Below, piece by piece: positions 23,560-33,790 of a DNA stretch of 45,224 nucleotides. How positions within the stretch are numbered: the stretch's first letter is position 1; every line of letters starts with the position of its first letter. The notes below the pieces were generated by a model. It had not been told where the DNA came from, did no database searches, and worked only from the letters and a program-made list of their open reading frames with translations. The DNA comes from Candidatus Epulonipiscium sp. (lineage in GTDB: Bacteria > Bacillota > Clostridia > Lachnospirales > JAAYNZ01), in NCBI GenBank assembly GCA_012520595.1, contig JAAYNZ010000149.1, positions 1-45,224 on the forward strand, in the 5' to 3' direction. Both the position numbers and the translations under genes were made by a program.

Positions 23560-23604
23560 TACTCTTCTCCTCCTACTTTGTATTAAAGCATTTTACACTA
23601 TATA

Positions 23605-23632
23605 ATTATGCATATTCAACACCTTTTGTCAA
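23605..23632 (-). promoter_or_regulatory. sigma-A promoter of the small basic protein gene
   Basis: TTGACA, 16 bases, CATAAT on the minus strand, about 45 bases before the start at 23559. Confidence 0.6.
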
Positions 23633-23724
23633 TACTTCCAATCAAGAATCCAAGATTTTATTTTTTCATTTTATCTAGATATACACACTGGAAATCCAAT
23701 TTTTTCAAAATACATATCCACTGC

Positions 23725-24624
23725 TCACTCTCTGATTGTCCCTCCTGTTGCTCCAAATATAAAAGCAGGAATAAACTGTTCAAATCCAGTACCATAATTA
23801 GTTTCTCCTGAAAAGCGATAAGCTGGCTGTATTCCCTCTAAAGCTACATATACAAGTTCTACCTGTTGAATATCTACTTGTAATCCTTCTTCTATACTAT
23901 AAGGATATAAGGTTTTCATTTCTTTATAAGCTTCTTCTGCAGTCTTGATACGAAAATTTCCATTAGACACATATTGTATTTTATAATAATCTAGTTGAAG
24001 AATGTTTCCTTTTTCATCAGTAATTACCTTTTTCATGTAACTATAATTATGAAAACTTCCTAATGTATTAATAAAATAAACGCTATATTGCCTTTCTACT
24101 GGATGGTGTTGAATCACAACCTTGGTATATTCTAAGGGCAAGTTTTTGCTTTGTATAAAACTAGCAGCCTCCTTTATTATCCTATTTTCCGATAAACTAG
24201 GGAAGAAATCCTTTTCTGGAGACGATAAGGAAGTCCTTTTATATTGCAATAATCCTGATTTTTTATGAATCATCAATTGGGCCTTTTCATCCTTAAAGAA
24301 ATAGCTATCTTCTGTTTCTTCTATAGGGATCAATAGCTGAAATACCTTAGCATATTGTTCTGCTTCTTCTTTAGTATAGGCATATCCCCTTACTTTATAT
24401 TCTTTCATCTGTGTAATGCGAATGGCATTCAGTGAAGTATTTATGTCATAGTCTATTTTATATCCTTCCATAGGAAGTTCCTGTTTCTGTTTATAAGGAA
24501 ATAATTGATTTTGAATTTGCTTTGAAAAATTTAAAACTGCTTTTTGATTATTCCATAAAACCAAAAATAGTAACATAATCCCTACTACAAAAAATTGCAG
24601 CCACTTTTTATTTTTTTTTCGCAT
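23725..24624 (-). CDS. membrane-anchored extracytoplasmic protein, possibly YycI-like
   Basis: A 299-residue protein with a basic N-terminus and one hydrophobic helix (about 9-25) without a lipobox, so it should be anchored with its body outside. The body alternates strands and helices in a way that recalls YycH/YycI or PepSY-type folds (AYTKEEAEQYAKVF; FRIKTAEEAYKEMKTLYP; PAYRFSGETNYGTGFEQFIPAF). There is no two-component system nearby, so the YycI likeness is only a suggestion. Confidence 0.65.
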   Translation of the reverse strand: MRKKNKKWLQFFVVGIMLLFLVLWNNQKAVLNFSKQIQNQLFPYKQKQELPMEGYKIDYDINTSLNAIRITQMKEYKVRGYAYTKEEAEQYAKVFQLLIPIEETEDSYFFKDEKAQLMIHKKSGLLQYKRTSLSSPEKDFFPSLSENRIIKEAASFIQSKNLPLEYTKVVIQHHPVERQYSVYFINTLGSFHNYSYMKKVITDEKGNILQLDYYKIQYVSNGNFRIKTAEEAYKEMKTLYPYSIEEGLQVDIQQVELVYVALEGIQPAYRFSGETNYGTGFEQFIPAFIFGATGGTIRE

Positions 24625-24720
24625 AAAAGACCCTCTTTTCTATGATTCCTTATTTACTTATATAGATATCCATTGGACATGCAACTTCTATTGTGGCCTT
24701 ACTTGTTTTATTTAACTAAT

Positions 24721-24757
24721 ATAAAAGCTCTACAGCCTTAGGCTATAGAGCTTTTAT
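24721..24757 (-). terminator. terminator after the CBS gene
   Basis: ATAAAAGCTCTA (24721-24732) pairs with its complement at 24746-24757 around an inner stem AGCC/GGCT; it directly follows the stop at 24759. Confidence 0.8.
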
Positions 24758-24758
24758 A

Positions 24759-25184
24759 TTAGGATAAATCAGATGGATTAGGTGTGGATATATCCTCTAA
24801 TGCCTCTTGTGCTTCGTCTTGAAACCTCTCATCAGTAGCTAAATCAGCCAAAGCAACCATTCCTACAATTTCTCCATTTTCCATAACGGGTAGTCGCCTT
24901 ACCTGATGTTCTGCCATTAAATCACTAACTTCATCTATATCTGTATTGGCATCACAACTAATTACACCTGTTGACATAATGTCTTTGCAAGTCTGGCTGG
25001 ACTGCTGGCTAGCCACATCTCGGATAGCAATATCTCGATCTGTAATAATTCCTACCATTTCATTCCTATCTTGCACTGGAACTGCACCTACATTGGCATC
25101 TCTCATCACTTGAGCTGCTTTCCATATGGGATCATTAGCTTGAACTGTATATACATCTTGGGTCATAACATCTTTTACTTTCAT
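24759..25184 (-). CDS. tandem CBS-domain protein
   Basis: A 141-residue protein of two CBS domains (about 3-57 and 68-122) with the typical VGIITDRDIAIR and VGMVALADLA ends, and an acidic tail. Close to stress-linked single-gene CBS proteins such as B. subtilis YhcV. Ribosome-binding site AAGGAGG. It stands as its own unit with a terminator. The ligand is unknown. Confidence 0.9.
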   Translation of the reverse strand: MKVKDVMTQDVYTVQANDPIWKAAQVMRDANVGAVPVQDRNEMVGIITDRDIAIRDVASQQSSQTCKDIMSTGVISCDANTDIDEVSDLMAEHQVRRLPVMENGEIVGMVALADLATDERFQDEAQEALEDISTPNPSDLS

Positions 25185-25332
25185 AAAAAACCTCCTTGAC
25201 CTTTTTCAAAGATACTTATCTCCTTTCTTATTGTGTACATTTTTTTTGAAAATATGATGTAAAATTCTAATCTTTTTAAAATAAATCTCTTGTTTCTTAT
25301 AATAAAAATGCAAAAGCTATAATAATTCATTT

Positions 25333-25369
25333 AAAAAAAGATCCTATCATTTTTATAGGATCTTTTTTT
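25333..25369. terminator. leuS terminator
   Basis: A perfect 15-bp inverted repeat (25333-25347 with 25355-25369) with core AGATCCTAT and flanking A and T runs, just behind the leuS stop at 25382. Confidence 0.9.
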
Positions 25370-25381
25370 TAAACCATATCT

Positions 25382-27793
25382 TTACTTTACTACAATATTA
25401 ATAATTTTATTAGGAACATAAATTTCTTTTACGATGGTTTTTCCTTGGATACGATCTGCTATAGCAGTTTTTGCTTTGGAAAGGACTTCTTCTTTATCTT
25501 CTTCTAATCCTACCGTAATGGTATCCCTCACTTTTCCATTAATTTGAACTGCCATTTCAATGCGATCTTCTTTCATTTTTTCTTCATCATAAATAGGCCA
25601 CGTTTGCTCAAATACACTGTTTTTATGCCCTCTCATTTCCCAAAACTCTTCTGCAATATGAGGAGTAAAAGGAGCTAGTAAAATAATAAGAGCATCCATG
25701 GTTTCTGGATCGATACCACCTTCTTTTTTTGCTAAATCAATCAACTTATTGGTATACTCCATAAATCCACTTACTACTGTATTTAAATTAAATTGATCCA
25801 AGCGAGTTGTTATTTCATAGATCATTTGATGGCGAAGTCTTTCCATTTCTTCTGTTGCTTCTTTCTTGGAAGTAGCATTTTCTGCGATCAAGTTCCAAAC
25901 TTTATTAATGAATCGATAAACGCCTTCAATTCCACGATCATCCCATTCTGAATCTAATTCAGGTGGTCCTACAAATAACTCATACATTCGTAATGAATCA
26001 CAACCATAACGATTGACTAAATCATCAGGAGACACAACATTCCCTTTGGATTTACTCATTTTTATACCGTCTTTGGTAATCATCCCTTGATTAAATAAAA
26101 AGGTAAACGGTTCTTCAAAATCAATTACACCAATGTCATATAAAAACTTCGTATAAAAGCGAACATATAAGAGGTGAAGAACCGCGTGTTCAATTCCTCC
26201 AACATACATATCTACAGGAAGCCATTCTTTCGCCTTATCTTTATCAATGATTTCCTTTTCGTTGTAAGGATCTACATATCGTAAATAATACCAAGAAGAT
26301 CCAGCCCATTGAGGCATGGTATTGGTTTCCCTTCGTGCTGGTTCTCCGCAACGTGGACAAGTTGTAAGTACCCAATCAGAAATGGCTGCCAAAGGTGATT
26401 CACCTGTGCCTGTCGGTTCATAGGATTCTACTTCTGGTAAAGTAACTGGTAATTGATGCTCAGGAACGGGAGTGGCTCCACATTTTTCACAATGAATAAT
26501 AGGAATAGGTTCCCCCCAATATCGCTGTCTAGAAAATACCCAGTCTCTCAATTTATAGCTTACGGTTTTCTTTCCAATTTGTTGTTCTTCTAGGTAGGTT
26601 GCTATTACTTCTTTTGCTTCTTCGGAAGAGATACCATTAAACTGCCCAGAGTTAATCATCTTTCCTTCCCCTGTATAAGGTTCTGTTATTTCCTGTATAT
26701 CTCCTTCTTCTTTTTGAATAACGGGGGTAATGGATAAATTAAATTTTTTAGCAAATTCGAAATCTCTTTCATCATGAGCAGGTACACACATAATCGCACC
26801 TGTTCCATAATCAGCTAAAACATAATCAGCAATCCAAATAGGAATGGGTTTTTGGGTTAAGGGGTTGATGGCATAACTTCCTGTAAAAGCTCCTGTTTTT
26901 TCTTTATCTGCCATACGATCCACTGAAGATTTCATAGATGCAGTCTGTACATATTGTTCAACGACTTCTTTTTGTCCTTCAGTAGTAAGTTCTTTCACCA
27001 TTGCATGTTCAGGGGCCAATACCATAAAAGTAGCACCATATAAAGTATCTGGCCGAGTGGTAAATACTTTAATGCTTTTATCCATTCCTTCTATTGTAAA
27101 ATCAACTTCTGCACCATAGCTTTTTCCAATCCAATCCCGTTGCATTTTTTTTACTTTTTCTGGCCAATCCAGTTGATCTAAATCTTCTAATAATCGATCC
27201 GCATACGCTGTAATCTTTAACATCCACTGTCTCAAATTTTTCTTTGTAACTCCGGATCCACATCTTTCACAACTTCCATTAACCACTTCTTCATTGGCTA
27301 AACCTGTTTTACAACTTGGACACCAGTTAATAGGCATTTCTTTTTCATAAGCGAGTCCTTTTTTGAACATCTGAACAAAAATCCATTGGGTCCATTTATA
27401 ATATTCTGGATCTGTAGTGTTAATCTCTCGATCCCAATCGTAGATAGCACTAATTTCATGAAGTTGACGTTTAAAAGTTGCAATATTACGAGCTGTACCT
27501 ACTTCTGGGTGAATTCCTTTTTGGATGGCATCATTTTCTGCCGGAAGCCCAAAGGCATCCCAACCCATGGGATGAAGTACTTGGTATCCTTGTAATACCT
27601 TATAACGACTCCATACATCACTTAAAACATAGCCCCGCCAATGGCCTACATGTAGTCCACTTCCCGAAGGATAAGGAAACATATCTAAACAATAATATTT
27701 AGGTTTACTAGGATCTTCTTGATTAACAGGGTTTTCTTCCCAATATTTTCTCCATTTTTTCTCTACTTTCTCGTGATTGTATTTGATACACAT
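25382..27793 (-). CDS. leuS: leucyl-tRNA synthetase
   Basis: An 803-residue class I synthetase. HVGH (48-51) within PYPSGSGLHVGH is the HIGH motif, KMSKSKGN the second ATP-binding motif. The editing domain lies between, with TTRPDTLYGATF, and a zinc-type CEKCG and a CPRCG occur in the insert. Length fits bacterial LeuRS. ATG at 27793 with AAAGGAGG about 11 bases upstream. Expression is controlled by the T-box leader at 27832-28078. Confidence 0.98.
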   Translation of the reverse strand: MCIKYNHEKVEKKWRKYWEENPVNQEDPSKPKYYCLDMFPYPSGSGLHVGHWRGYVLSDVWSRYKVLQGYQVLHPMGWDAFGLPAENDAIQKGIHPEVGTARNIATFKRQLHEISAIYDWDREINTTDPEYYKWTQWIFVQMFKKGLAYEKEMPINWCPSCKTGLANEEVVNGSCERCGSGVTKKNLRQWMLKITAYADRLLEDLDQLDWPEKVKKMQRDWIGKSYGAEVDFTIEGMDKSIKVFTTRPDTLYGATFMVLAPEHAMVKELTTEGQKEVVEQYVQTASMKSSVDRMADKEKTGAFTGSYAINPLTQKPIPIWIADYVLADYGTGAIMCVPAHDERDFEFAKKFNLSITPVIQKEEGDIQEITEPYTGEGKMINSGQFNGISSEEAKEVIATYLEEQQIGKKTVSYKLRDWVFSRQRYWGEPIPIIHCEKCGATPVPEHQLPVTLPEVESYEPTGTGESPLAAISDWVLTTCPRCGEPARRETNTMPQWAGSSWYYLRYVDPYNEKEIIDKDKAKEWLPVDMYVGGIEHAVLHLLYVRFYTKFLYDIGVIDFEEPFTFLFNQGMITKDGIKMSKSKGNVVSPDDLVNRYGCDSLRMYELFVGPPELDSEWDDRGIEGVYRFINKVWNLIAENATSKKEATEEMERLRHQMIYEITTRLDQFNLNTVVSGFMEYTNKLIDLAKKEGGIDPETMDALIILLAPFTPHIAEEFWEMRGHKNSVFEQTWPIYDEEKMKEDRIEMAVQINGKVRDTITVGLEEDKEEVLSKAKTAIADRIQGKTIVKEIYVPNKIINIVVK

Positions 27794-27831
27794 CAGTATA
27801 AAATCCTCCTTTGATCATCGATAAATAAAAT

Positions 27832-28078
27832 AAAACCTTCCGTCTTTTAGAGACGAAAGGTTTTCGCGGTACCACTCTAGTTTATTCTTATTTTACATAC
27901 GTAAATAAGAATACTCTTTTGCTCCTATAACGGAGAGCCACCGTCATTACCTACTAAAAAGTTCAGCAAGAAACTCCAAGGCTAGTTCAATATTGTTAGA
28001 TACTGCTTCGCACCAACCAACAGCTCTCTGAAATCCTCCAAATACCTACTACTCCTTTTCAACGTCTTTCCCAATTTT
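27832..28078 (-). promoter_or_regulatory. T-box leader (riboswitch) of leuS
   Basis: The minus-strand leader carries the T-box antiterminator core GAGTGGTACCGCG (27877-27865), the terminator stem (27832-27845 with 27851-27864, one mismatch) followed by T-rich DNA, and stem I elements including AGAGAGCTG and GGTTGGTG. The likely specifier codon is CTA (27985-27983, in GAACTAGCC), a leucine codon, in agreement with leuS. Uncharged tRNA-Leu should allow read-through. Confidence 0.92.
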
Positions 28079-28084
28079 GAAGCT

Positions 28085-28113
28085 ATTGTATCATACTCTT
28101 TTTTAAAAATCAA
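28085..28113 (-). promoter_or_regulatory. sigma-A promoter of the leuS leader
   Basis: On the minus strand TTGATT (28113-28108), 17 bases, TACAAT (28090-28085). The -35 element overlaps the last codons of the upstream EF-G-like gene. Confidence 0.7.
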
Positions 28114-30185
28114 GATACTTCTTGTTTTTTTGCCTCAATGACTTTTAATTGAATATCACTAGGGACTTTTTCATAACGTTCAAATTTCAAGGTATAACTT
28201 CCTCGTCCTTGGGTCATGGAACGAAGATCAGTAGCATATTTAAACATTTCTGCTAAAGGAACTTCTGCTACAACTTCCTGCCCATTATTTTTAGGGTGCA
28301 TACCCAATATTCGGCCTCTTCTTTTATTTAAGTCTCCAATAATATCGCCTAAATATTCATCTGGAATCATTACTGTAACAGCTGCAATAGGCTCTAATAT
28401 AACTGGGTTGGCTTTTTTCATTCCTTCTTTAAAAGCCAAACTAGTAGCAATTTTAAAAGCCATTTCAGAAGAATCTACAGGGTGATAAGAACCATCTACT
28501 AAAGTAGCCTTAAGACCTACTACAGGATAACCTGCTAAAATCCCGCTACGGACAGACTCTTGTATTCCTTTTTCAACAGCAGGAAAATATTGCTTAGGAA
28601 CAGCTCCTCCAAATATTTTTTCTTCAAAAACATAGGGTTTTTCTAAATCACCGGAAGGTTCAAATTCCATATGGACATCCCCATATTGTCCATGACCTCC
28701 TGACTGTTTCTTATGTTTTCCTTGTACTTTGACTTTCTTTTTTATGGTTTCTCGATAAGGAACTTTAGGCGGCATTAGCTCTACCTCTAATTTAAATTTT
28801 GCCTTTAGTTTATTTACAATCACATCTAAATGCTGTTCTCCAATGCCTGATAATAAAGATTCCTTTGTATCCGGGTCAATAAGTATTCGCATGGTAAGAT
28901 CTTCTTCTAATAACCTTTGTAAACCAGTAGAAAGTTTATCTTCATCTCCCTTTTTAGGCATAATAGCCATGGTCATTAATGATTCTGGAAAAACAATGGC
29001 TGGAAATAAAACCGCCCTATTTTTTACACATAATGTATCTCCTGTGCCTGTTTCTTGAAGCTTAGCAATAGCTCCAATATCCCCAGCTTGTAATTGGGAT
29101 ACAGGAATTTGTTCTTTCCCTCGCAACATATAAATTTGAGAAACTCGTTCCATGCAATCTTTATTTGCATTATATACATTAGAATCAGCTTTAAAAACAC
29201 CAGAATAGACTTTGAAAAGTGAAAGTCTTCCTACATAGGGATCCACAATGGTCTTAAAAACAAAAGCAGTCAATGGCTCAGAAGAATCACAACGAATTTG
29301 GTGAGGTTCATGGGTAGTAATATCTTCCACTACCATGGTAGGTTGATGATCTTTAAGAGAAGGCATGTATTTTACTAGCGAATGAAGCAATACTTGGATT
29401 CCCTTATTATAAATAGCGGATCCGCAAAGAACAGGCACAATGCTACCATCAAGAATACCTTTACGAAGAGCATCTTGAATTTCCTCTAACGTAAAAGGTT
29501 CTTCATTAAAATATTTTTCTAATAATTCTTCATCAGTTTCAGCGACAGCCTCCAAAATCATATTGCGAACCACTGCCACTTCATCACTCATGTGTTCAGG
29601 CACATCACAAGTAATGACCTTTCCATCTACATACCTTCGTCCTTCCATTTTTACTACATTTACAAAACCTACAAATTTTTCGTTTTCACGGATAGGCACT
29701 TGAAAAGGTGCAATGCTTTTACCGAATTTATTTTTTAATTGTTCCAGTACCTTTCCCATATTGGCTGTTTCTTCATCCATTCCGTTTACAAAAATCATTT
29801 TAGATAAATTCATTTCTTCTGCATATTCCCAAGCCTTTTCTGTTCCTACTTCTACTCCTGATTTACCTGAAACTACAATTAAAGCTCCGTCTGCTACTTG
29901 GACCGCCTGCTTTACCTCTCCAACAAAATCAAAATATCCTGGGGTATCTAATATGTTTAACTTTGCCTCTTCCCATTCTAAAGGCAAAATTGAAGTATTA
30001 ATGGAGGCATGACGCCGTATTTCCTCTGGATCATAATCACTGACTGTATTTCCTTCTTCTATTTTACCTCTCCTCTTAGTAATCCCTGCCACTTGGAGCA
30101 TAGCTTCGGTCAGAGTTGTTTTCCCTGCACCACTATGCCCCATAAGGACAATGTTGCGAATTTGCTCCGTCATATAATTTTTCAT
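28110..30185 (-). CDS. elongation factor G paralogue (FusA2 type) with altered G4 motif
   Basis: A 691-residue translational GTPase with all EF-G domains. G1 is GHSGAGKTTL (16-25), G3 is DTPGYFDF (about 80-87), and domain IV begins near KVQGKHKKQSGGHGQYG. The G1 form and divergence mark it as the FusA2 (EF-G2) subgroup, not the housekeeping factor. The G4 motif, normally NKxD, reads NGMD (134-137) here. GGGGG lies about nine bases before the ATG at 30185. FusA2 proteins are of unclear function; a recycling-type role is possible. No str operon genes nearby. Confidence 0.88.
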   Translation of the reverse strand: MKNYMTEQIRNIVLMGHSGAGKTTLTEAMLQVAGITKRRGKIEEGNTVSDYDPEEIRRHASINTSILPLEWEEAKLNILDTPGYFDFVGEVKQAVQVADGALIVVSGKSGVEVGTEKAWEYAEEMNLSKMIFVNGMDEETANMGKVLEQLKNKFGKSIAPFQVPIRENEKFVGFVNVVKMEGRRYVDGKVITCDVPEHMSDEVAVVRNMILEAVAETDEELLEKYFNEEPFTLEEIQDALRKGILDGSIVPVLCGSAIYNKGIQVLLHSLVKYMPSLKDHQPTMVVEDITTHEPHQIRCDSSEPLTAFVFKTIVDPYVGRLSLFKVYSGVFKADSNVYNANKDCMERVSQIYMLRGKEQIPVSQLQAGDIGAIAKLQETGTGDTLCVKNRAVLFPAIVFPESLMTMAIMPKKGDEDKLSTGLQRLLEEDLTMRILIDPDTKESLLSGIGEQHLDVIVNKLKAKFKLEVELMPPKVPYRETIKKKVKVQGKHKKQSGGHGQYGDVHMEFEPSGDLEKPYVFEEKIFGGAVPKQYFPAVEKGIQESVRSGILAGYPVVGLKATLVDGSYHPVDSSEMAFKIATSLAFKEGMKKANPVILEPIAAVTVMIPDEYLGDIIGDLNKRRGRILGMHPKNNGQEVVAEVPLAEMFKYATDLRSMTQGRGSYTLKFERYEKVPSDIQLKVIEAKKQEVS

Positions 30186-30569
30186 ACATTGTTTCCCCCA
30201 ATCTTGATTGATAAGTTTTACTTTTTTGATTTTTGTAGTCTAGTCTGATAGTTTTATCTTTTCAGTATATTATTTATATTCTACTTAAAGACATAAAATC
30301 CTTCTTTATTTTTTACTTTTTTAAATCTTCTCTATATAGATATACACACTTATACACACTCATAAATGGGAAGTAAGATGCATATTTATCGGCTCACGCT
30401 CTGATTTTCATTAAGTTGTTTCTAAAAACCCTAAAAAAAAGATTTTTTTAAAGGTGCAAAAAAGGTATCACCATATTTCTTGAAATATCTATAAAGATGA
30501 ATTGACATTCATGCTTTATCGTTGTAAAATGTTAAAAACATTGCGAAAAAATGAAAGTAAGGTGAGGTC
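30186..30569. other. divergent intergenic region between the EF-G paralogue and hisC
   Basis: No gene is seen. It holds the hisC promoter (30502-30530), a tandem 10-base repeat TATACACACT at 30341-30360, and a palindrome-like CATATTTCTTGAAATAT near 30470-30487. I saw no convincing promoter for the minus-strand gene. Confidence 0.6.
30502..30530 (+). promoter_or_regulatory. sigma-A promoter of the hisC-aroF-tyrA-aroA operon
   Basis: TTGACA (30502-30507), 17 bases, TAAAAT (30525-30530), about 35 bases before the hisC start. No T-box or attenuator was seen between it and the start. Confidence 0.85.
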
Positions 30570-31658
30570 ATGATTTCTTATCGAAAAGTTGTGGGAAAAA
30601 TGAAGCCCTATGTTCCTGGCAAACCCATTGATGAAGTAAAAAGAGAGTTAGGATTGGATGATGTGATTAAACTGGCTTCCAATGAAAATCCTTTAGGGTG
30701 TTCTAGTAAAGCCAAACAAGCTGTTATTAACAGTTTAGATGCTCCTTCTTTATATCCAGATGGAAATTGTACTGTTTTACGATGGGCCCTTTGTGAAAAA
30801 CTAAAAATCAATCCAGATCAATTGATTTTTGGAGCTGGCTCCGATGAACTATTGGGAATGATCCCCCAAGCTTTTTTAGAACCTGGAGAAGAAGTATTAA
30901 CCTGTACCCCTAGTTTTCCTCGATATGCTTCTGCGACTCAATTAATGGGTGGTACTTTCATTGAATTGCCCCTTAACAATCATACTTTTGATCTAGAAGC
31001 CTTAGCCAATGGAGTTACCCCACGTACAAAAATTATTTTTATTGCTAACCCTAACAATCCTACTGGAACGATTTATACCCAAGAAGAGCAAAGAGCTTTT
31101 TTGGAGAAAATTCCTCCTCATGTACTAGTTGTTTTGGATGAAGCCTATTATGAATATGTGGACGATTCAAATTATCCTGATTCTTTAGCCATGTTATCGG
31201 ATTTTCCTAATTGTATTATTTTACGTACTTTTTCTAAAATTTATGGATTGGCATCCCTACGGGTAGGATATGGAATTAGTTCTCCTACTATTATTTCAGC
31301 CTTAAATCGAATCCGTAGTCCCTTTAATGTCAATACAGCAGCTCAAGAAGCAGCCTATGCTAGCCTCTTGGATGATCCTTTTGTAAAAGAAAGCTATGAA
31401 CTAAATCAACAAGTAAAACAGAATCTTTATCAAACCTTAAACCAAATGGGTCTTTCTTATATTCCTAGTCAAGGAAATTTTATTATGATGGATACAGGTA
31501 AGCCTAGCCAAATGATGTTTGAAAAATTATTACAAAAAGGAATTATTACTCGTCCTGGTTTTTATTTTGGAATGGATACTTATCTACGCGTTACCTTAGG
31601 TACTCCTGCACAAATGAATCGATTTATAGCTACATTACGTGAATTATTAGAAAGGTGA
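30570..31658 (+). CDS. hisC: histidinol-phosphate aminotransferase family; likely aromatic aminotransferase in tyrosine/phenylalanine synthesis
   Basis: A 362-residue class I/II PLP aminotransferase of the HisC subgroup. [20 protein letters not shown] and [15 protein letters not shown] (PLP lysine in SKIYG) are present. It heads an operon with aroF, tyrA and aroA, away from any his gene, so it may well transaminate phenylpyruvate, 4-hydroxyphenylpyruvate or prephenate; HisC-like enzymes in Bacillus do both. Start at 30570 after AAGGTGAGG. Confidence 0.92.
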   Translation: MISYRKVVGKMKPYVPGKPIDEVKRELGLDDVIKLASNENPLGCSSKAKQAVINSLDAPSLYPDGNCTVLRWALCEKLKINPDQLIFGAGSDELLGMIPQAFLEPGEEVLTCTPSFPRYASATQLMGGTFIELPLNNHTFDLEALANGVTPRTKIIFIANPNNPTGTIYTQEEQRAFLEKIPPHVLVVLDEAYYEYVDDSNYPDSLAMLSDFPNCIILRTFSKIYGLASLRVGYGISSPTIISALNRIRSPFNVNTAAQEAAYASLLDDPFVKESYELNQQVKQNLYQTLNQMGLSYIPSQGNFIMMDTGKPSQMMFEKLLQKGIITRPGFYFGMDTYLRVTLGTPAQMNRFIATLRELLER

Positions 31659-31665
31659 TTTAACC

Positions 31666-32691
31666 ATGATTATTATTATGAAGCCCAATGCTAATGAAAG
31701 TCAAATTCAAAACATTACTTCTTTTTTAGAACAGACTGGATTACACCCCCATTTATCCCATGGTACTCAAGTAACCATCATCGGGGTAGTAGGTGATAAA
31801 TCTCTTCTTTCCAATTACAACATCGAATTAATGGAAGGCGTCGATCGTTTAGTCCCTGTTACAGAATCCTATAAGCTAGCTAATAAAAAATTCCATCCCC
31901 ATCCCACAGAAATACAAATAGGAAATACAACCATTGGTGGAAAAGAATTTGTTATTATGGCTGGTCCCTGTGCCATTGAAAGCAAAGAACAACTACTGGA
32001 AGCTGCTTATGCCATAAAAGAAGGAGGAGCTCAAATCCTAAGAGGAGGGGCTTATAAACCCCGAACTTCTCCCTATGCTTTTCAAGGTTTAGAAGAAGAA
32101 GGGCTAAAATATATGAAAGAAGCAAAAGAAAAAACAGGTCTTTCTATTGTTTGTGAAGTTACAAGTGGAAAAGCAGTAGAAATTGCCTCTCAATATGTTG
32201 ATATTTTACAAATTGGTGCCCGTAATATGCAGAATTTTTATCTTTTAAAAGAAGTGGGAAGAACAAAGCTACCTGTTTTATTAAAGCGTGGATTATCAGC
32301 TACCATCGATGAGTGGCTAAATGCAGCTGAATACATTATGAGTGAAGGAAATCCTAACGTGATCCTGTGTGAAAGAGGAATTCGTACCTTTGAAACAGCC
32401 ACAAGGAATACCTTAGATCTAAGTGCCATTCCTGTTGTAAAATCCAAAAGCCATCTTCCTATTATTGTAGACCCTAGTCATGCCACTGGAATACGAGATT
32501 TGGTACCTGCTCTTTCCAAAGCAGCCATTGCTGCTGGTGCAGATGGCCTTATGATTGAAGTCCATCCCGATCCAACCAAAGCTTTGTCTGACGGACCCCA
32601 ATCCTTAACCCCTTCGTCCTTTAAAACCCTCTGCAAAGAATTACAACCTTTTATTCATCTTATGGGAAGAGACTTTTTTATTTATGAATAA
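31666..32691 (+). CDS. aroF: 3-deoxy-7-phosphoheptulonate (DAHP) synthase, type I-beta with N-terminal regulatory domain
   Basis: A 341-residue enzyme for the first shikimate step (PEP + erythrose 4-phosphate). The N-terminal 70 or so residues form the ferredoxin-like regulatory domain; the TIM barrel shows [25 protein letters not shown] and DPSHATG (metal). It overlaps tyrA by eight bases. The N-terminal domain suggests feedback control by an aromatic amino acid. Confidence 0.96.
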   Translation: MIIIMKPNANESQIQNITSFLEQTGLHPHLSHGTQVTIIGVVGDKSLLSNYNIELMEGVDRLVPVTESYKLANKKFHPHPTEIQIGNTTIGGKEFVIMAGPCAIESKEQLLEAAYAIKEGGAQILRGGAYKPRTSPYAFQGLEEEGLKYMKEAKEKTGLSIVCEVTSGKAVEIASQYVDILQIGARNMQNFYLLKEVGRTKLPVLLKRGLSATIDEWLNAAEYIMSEGNPNVILCERGIRTFETATRNTLDLSAIPVVKSKSHLPIIVDPSHATGIRDLVPALSKAAIAAGADGLMIEVHPDPTKALSDGPQSLTPSSFKTLCKELQPFIHLMGRDFFIYE

Positions 32692-33778
32692 AATAGGCAT
32701 TATTGGATTGGGTTTAATAGGGGGATCCATCGCCAAAGCATTGAAATATAACGATCCAAATGTATTTATTGTTGCCATGGATTCTCATACAGAGAGTCTT
32801 CAACAAGCTTTGAATGAAAAAGTCATAGATCACTACACCACCACTTTGGATTCGTCTTTTTCCTCATGCCATATTATTTTTTTCTGCACTCCTGTACAAA
32901 AAATGATGGACTTGGTTCCTTCCCTACTTCCTTTTATATCTTCCCAGTGTATTATCACTGATGTAGGAAGTACAAAAAAAGCCGTCATGGAATGCATGAA
33001 ACAATATCAAGATCGAATTTGTTTCATTGGTGGCCATCCTATGGCTGGATCTGAAAAAACAGGATATGCAGCTTCTAAACATTACCTTTTTCAAAATGCC
33101 TACTATATTTTGACTCCTTTTCCTTTTACACCTTTGGATCAACTCCAAAAATTGACGGATGTCATTTCTTCTCTTGGCGCCTTACCTATTACAATAGAAC
33201 CCACACTTCACGATTTTATTACAGCCTCTATTAGCCATGTTCCCCACGTGATTGCGGCTGCTTTGGTTCATATGGTAAAGGAGCTAGATACAGAGAAAGG
33301 GCACATGAAACAATTGGCTGCTGGAGGTTTTAAAGACATTACACGCATTGCTTCTTCTTCTCCTGACATGTGGTCCCAAATCTGTATGACCAATACAGAG
33401 GAAATATTACAAATACTAAGCAAAATGAAGGAAAAATTATCTGATTTTGAAAACATACTGATCAATAGAAAAGAAAAGGAACTATGGGACTTTTTTTATA
33501 ATGCTCAACAATATCGAAATGAATTTTCTAGCCGCAACCCTGGACCTTTTATAAAATCCTACGAAATAGTCGTGGATATCGTTGATCAACCAGGTGTGAT
33601 TGCTACATTAGCAACTCTTTTAAGCAAACATCATATTAATATTAAAAATATTGGTATTATCTCTAATCGTGAATTTGAAAATGGTGTCTTGCAGATTATT
33701 TTTGAAACCCAAGAAGATCAAAAACAAAGCATTGATCTTCTTCAACAATTAGGATACCAAGTATATCCAAAAGAATAA
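32684..33778 (+). CDS. tyrA: prephenate dehydrogenase with C-terminal ACT domain
   Basis: A 364-residue enzyme that converts prephenate to 4-hydroxyphenylpyruvate. NAD-binding [13 protein letters not shown] lies at the start, [12 protein letters not shown] and the ISHVPHV catalytic-His region follow, and a C-terminal ACT domain (about 290-364, [17 protein letters not shown]) should bind tyrosine for feedback inhibition. The start ATG overlaps the aroF stop. Confidence 0.95.
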   Translation: MNKIGIIGLGLIGGSIAKALKYNDPNVFIVAMDSHTESLQQALNEKVIDHYTTTLDSSFSSCHIIFFCTPVQKMMDLVPSLLPFISSQCIITDVGSTKKAVMECMKQYQDRICFIGGHPMAGSEKTGYAASKHYLFQNAYYILTPFPFTPLDQLQKLTDVISSLGALPITIEPTLHDFITASISHVPHVIAAALVHMVKELDTEKGHMKQLAAGGFKDITRIASSSPDMWSQICMTNTEEILQILSKMKEKLSDFENILINRKEKELWDFFYNAQQYRNEFSSRNPGPFIKSYEIVVDIVDQPGVIATLATLLSKHHINIKNIGIISNREFENGVLQIIFETQEDQKQSIDLLQQLGYQVYPKE

Positions 33779-33790
33779 GAGGGATTTACA

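Noticed and set aside
30341-30360. Tandem TATACACACT repeat, possibly DnaA-related
   Set aside because: Only one near match to a DnaA box is present and two copies of a 10-base unit in AT-rich DNA may be chance.
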